Made by a program: the position numbers and the translations under genes. From positions 1-22,712 of the IMG/VR virus record IMGVR_UViG_3300030060_000165: a DNA stretch of 22,712 nt. One strand, written 5' to 3'. The notes under the pieces were generated by a model. The model saw nothing but the letters and a program-made list of their open reading frames with translations, was not told the DNA's origin and ran no database searches. Source of the DNA: a virus. This document shows, piece after piece, positions 21,248 through 22,712 of the stretch. Position 1 is the first letter of the stretch, and the number at the start of each line of letters is the position of its first letter.

Positions 21248-22164
21248 CAGCGTATCTTAACCTTCCTAGGCTTACCCATGTAGGCTCGACCCATGCCACG
21301 AACCACACCGCCATCTTCATACTTAGCGGCAAGAGTAGGATTCATCTGCTGTTGCACATCCTCAGGCAACTTGGAAAAGCCCTTGAACTTCTTAGGCACT
21401 TCGCCACCGTCTTCCATGCCCATAAGTTGTCTATCAGTGGCACCTAAGGCAGCAGCAATTCTGGCTCTATCAACGTCAGTCACGCTTCTTCCTCTAGGCA
21501 GAGGAAAATCAGAACCCATCGCAGACAAAAATTCTTCTATGGATGAGTCAGATGTTTGTCTACGCCCTCCCATCTTACCTTTAGGCTTCATGCCCATGCG
21601 TCTTTTCCGTGGTGCCATTCCGCCAAGCCTAGAGCCTATTCTAGCTCTGTCAGCGTCAGAAATATTTCTGCCAGATTCACCTAAGGGAAAAGCAGCGCCA
21701 AGAGCCGATAAAAACTCCTCGGTAGGCAAATTTGATATTCGCGCTATGTCAGCATCACTCATAGCCCTGCCACCTTCTTGCATGCCTTGGACTCTTTTAA
21801 CGCGCTTGATTGCGGCATTAAGACCGCCACCTTTATTCTTTTTGACTGGTTTTACCACGAGAGGCTCCTTTAGTTGCTGTATATAACGATCTAGTTCTTC
21901 AAGGCTCATATTAGTAATATCGACTTTTTTCTTACCAACTTTACCACCATCTTGATATCCTGCTGGCATGTCTTTCATGCCAAGCTCAACATTTTTAAAT
22001 CTGCCGCTACGCAAAACGTCTGGTACAAAAGGGGCGTCAGTGACAGCCTCACCATCAACAGTCAGTCTGCGTATCTGAGCAGTAGACAATCTTGGTGGGG
22101 GTGATGTTTTTTTAAACTTACGCTTACGCTTTTTAGAAGGTATGTTTGGTTTTCTAGGTGCCAT
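21247..22164 (-). CDS. Repeat protein with DGG motifs and three DxDxARI units
   Basis: A 305-aa protein. The N-terminus is basic and disordered (1-30). Residues 71-76, 251-256 and 283-288 carry QDGGKV or EDGGxV motifs. Three copies of [IVM][ST]D[AV]DxARI lie at 135-143, 168-176 and 228-236. EEFLSA[LM]G is at 149-156 and 210-217, so a unit of about 60 residues is repeated. The end (VVRGMGRAYMGKPRKVK) is basic and resembles two other C-termini here. Coupled by TGATG on both sides. Unknown; possibly a virion or packaging helper because it lies next to the terminase. Confidence 0.65.
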   Translation of the reverse strand: MAPRKPNIPSKKRKRKFKKTSPPPRLSTAQIRRLTVDGEAVTDAPFVPDVLRSGRFKNVELGMKDMPAGYQDGGKVGKKKVDITNMSLEELDRYIQQLKEPLVVKPVKKNKGGGLNAAIKRVKRVQGMQEGGRAMSDADIARISNLPTEEFLSALGAAFPLGESGRNISDADRARIGSRLGGMAPRKRRMGMKPKGKMGGRRQTSDSSIEEFLSAMGSDFPLPRGRSVTDVDRARIAAALGATDRQLMGMEDGGEVPKKFKGFSKLPEDVQQQMNPTLAAKYEDGGVVRGMGRAYMGKPRKVKIR

Positions 22165-22478
22165 CAGCTAATCCCCTTAAACTTACCGCCGCGACCGGGC
22201 ATGACTGCACCGCCGTTGTTCATTCTTTTAACAGATCCACCCTTGTTAAGCTTTACCTCTTTCTCCGTAAAAATATTTTCTCCCACATAATCCATGATTT
22301 TCATTTTTTGATCATCAGTGAGATCTTCTCTGGCGCGAATTGCGTTGTCAAATTTGCTACTTCTTTCAAGCTTGTCTTTCTGTTTCTTCATTTTTGCAAT
22401 GGCTTTTTTATCGCCGCGCCTAGCCTTTGTTTCAAGCTCACCAGAGCCTAAATACTTCTCTGATTTATTTTTACCCAT
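22164..22478 (-). CDS. Small basic GG-motif protein next to terminase
   Basis: A 104-aa basic helical protein. The middle part (ELETKARRGDKKAIAKMKKQ; SSKFDNAIRAREDLTDDQ) is charged and helical. The C-terminus (KGGSVKRMNNGGAVMPGRGG, then KFKGIS) bears two Gly-Gly motifs. MNNGGAV is shared exactly with the 94-aa protein at 8768. The start overlaps the terminase stop as TGATG, so it is translated with terminase. I recall similar C-terminal ends in other marine phages. The function is not known. Confidence 0.65.
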   Translation of the reverse strand: MGKNKSEKYLGSGELETKARRGDKKAIAKMKKQKDKLERSSKFDNAIRAREDLTDDQKMKIMDYVGENIFTEKEVKLNKGGSVKRMNNGGAVMPGRGGKFKGIS

Positions 22479-22712
22479 CAGTAATACTCCCTGCTACGCC
22501 TGTAAGTTGCCAAATCATCATCTTCATAATCGGCTCTGGTAGCAACAAAACCGCCTTGCCTAAAACGCAGTATAGCCTGTGTCATGCTATCCGCCAAGTC
22601 ATCATGCTCTCCGTTAGGAAAAGCAGCGCATTCCTCAATGACCTCTTCTGCCCATCTAGTCTCTGGACACCACACCATTCCTGACTCAAACACTGGCGCA
22701 CAAGCATTCATG
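22478..22712 (-). CDS. Terminase large subunit, C-terminal end (5' part outside window)
   Basis: Only the last 78 codons are present; the frame runs off the window's right edge. The segment AAFPNGEHDDLADSMTQAIL is the C-terminal nuclease motif of large terminases (HDDxxDSMxxA), in which the Asp residues help bind metal in the RNase H-like domain. The tail FRQGGF and a charged end (YRRSREYY) follow. The protein cuts and packages genome DNA at the portal. The ATPase part must lie beyond position 22712. Position upstream of the portal agrees with usual phage order. Confidence 0.8.
   Translation of the reverse strand, partial: MNACAPVFESGMVWCPETRWAEEVIEECAAFPNGEHDDLADSMTQAILRFRQGGFVATRADYEDDDLATYRRSREYY

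Noticed and set aside
21293-21886. 197-codon plus-strand frame
   Set aside because: It is antisense to the repeat protein next to terminase, with no upstream ribosome site; its composition follows from the other strand.
1-22712. Temperate-phage, CRISPR or mobile-element signals
   Set aside because: No integrase, repressor, attachment-site duplication, CRISPR repeats, transposase or tRNA was seen on reading both strands.

Overview
This window looks like part of the genome of an uncultured marine tailed phage, most likely a short-tailed (podovirus-type) phage of a marine alphaproteobacterium. All genes lie on the minus strand, so the window reads from right (upstream) to left. The genes are packed into what looks like one or two long operons. 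Neighbours are joined by 1-base TGATG or TAATG overlaps, 4-base ATGA overlaps or 8-base overlaps. The podovirus call rests on a large P22-type portal with a C-terminal coiled coil, a P22 gp4-like adaptor, many small tail/fibre proteins, and no tape-measure, sheath or tube gene. The alphaproteobacterial host is inferred from a holin-like protein resembling the gene-transfer-agent 3TM holin family and from a general likeness to Mediterranean-type environmental phage contigs; it is not proven.

Layout from right to left. (1) 22712-19246: the end of the large terminase, then a basic Gly-Gly-rich protein, a 305-aa protein with internal repeats, a small acidic protein, a previously easy-to-miss 37-aa gene that overlaps a predicted RNA hairpin, and a 534-aa unknown protein. 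(2) 19243-16345: the portal, then two mutually overlapping small Lys-rich genes in different frames and a 71-aa Gly-Gly protein. (3) 16305-14385: an envelope/lysis-like island of small membrane or secreted proteins (EF-hand plus two-TM protein, 56-aa, 80-aa, 130-aa, 70-aa, GTA-type holin, 65-aa), with no endolysin visible. (4) 14392-10984: the head module, with a GroES-like co-chaperonin, scaffold, conserved unknown, a capsid-associated protein and the major capsid protein. It ends at a strong intrinsic terminator with a candidate promoter overlapping it. (5) 10865-7185: two virion-type proteins, then a run of small basic proteins (four to six) and small membrane proteins. (6) 7185-4258: head-tail connectors, one of which carries a cupredoxin-like domain with an amicyanin-type ligand pattern, and a Rossmann-like enzyme. 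(7) 4265-1: tail-tip and fibre proteins, ending in a tandem family of three paralogues whose conserved C-terminal peptide also encodes the ribosome binding site of the next gene.

Working model: terminase and portal package DNA into a shell made by scaffold, co-chaperonin and capsid protein. The gp4-like and following adaptors close the head and join the fibre set. The basic small proteins and Gly-Gly proteins may be DNA- or capsid-associated cargo, and the membrane-protein island probably handles host envelope disruption. No gap over 300 bases lacks a gene. No tRNA, CRISPR array, insertion sequence, integrase, replication or metabolism module was seen. Family names are from memory of sequence patterns, with no database search.
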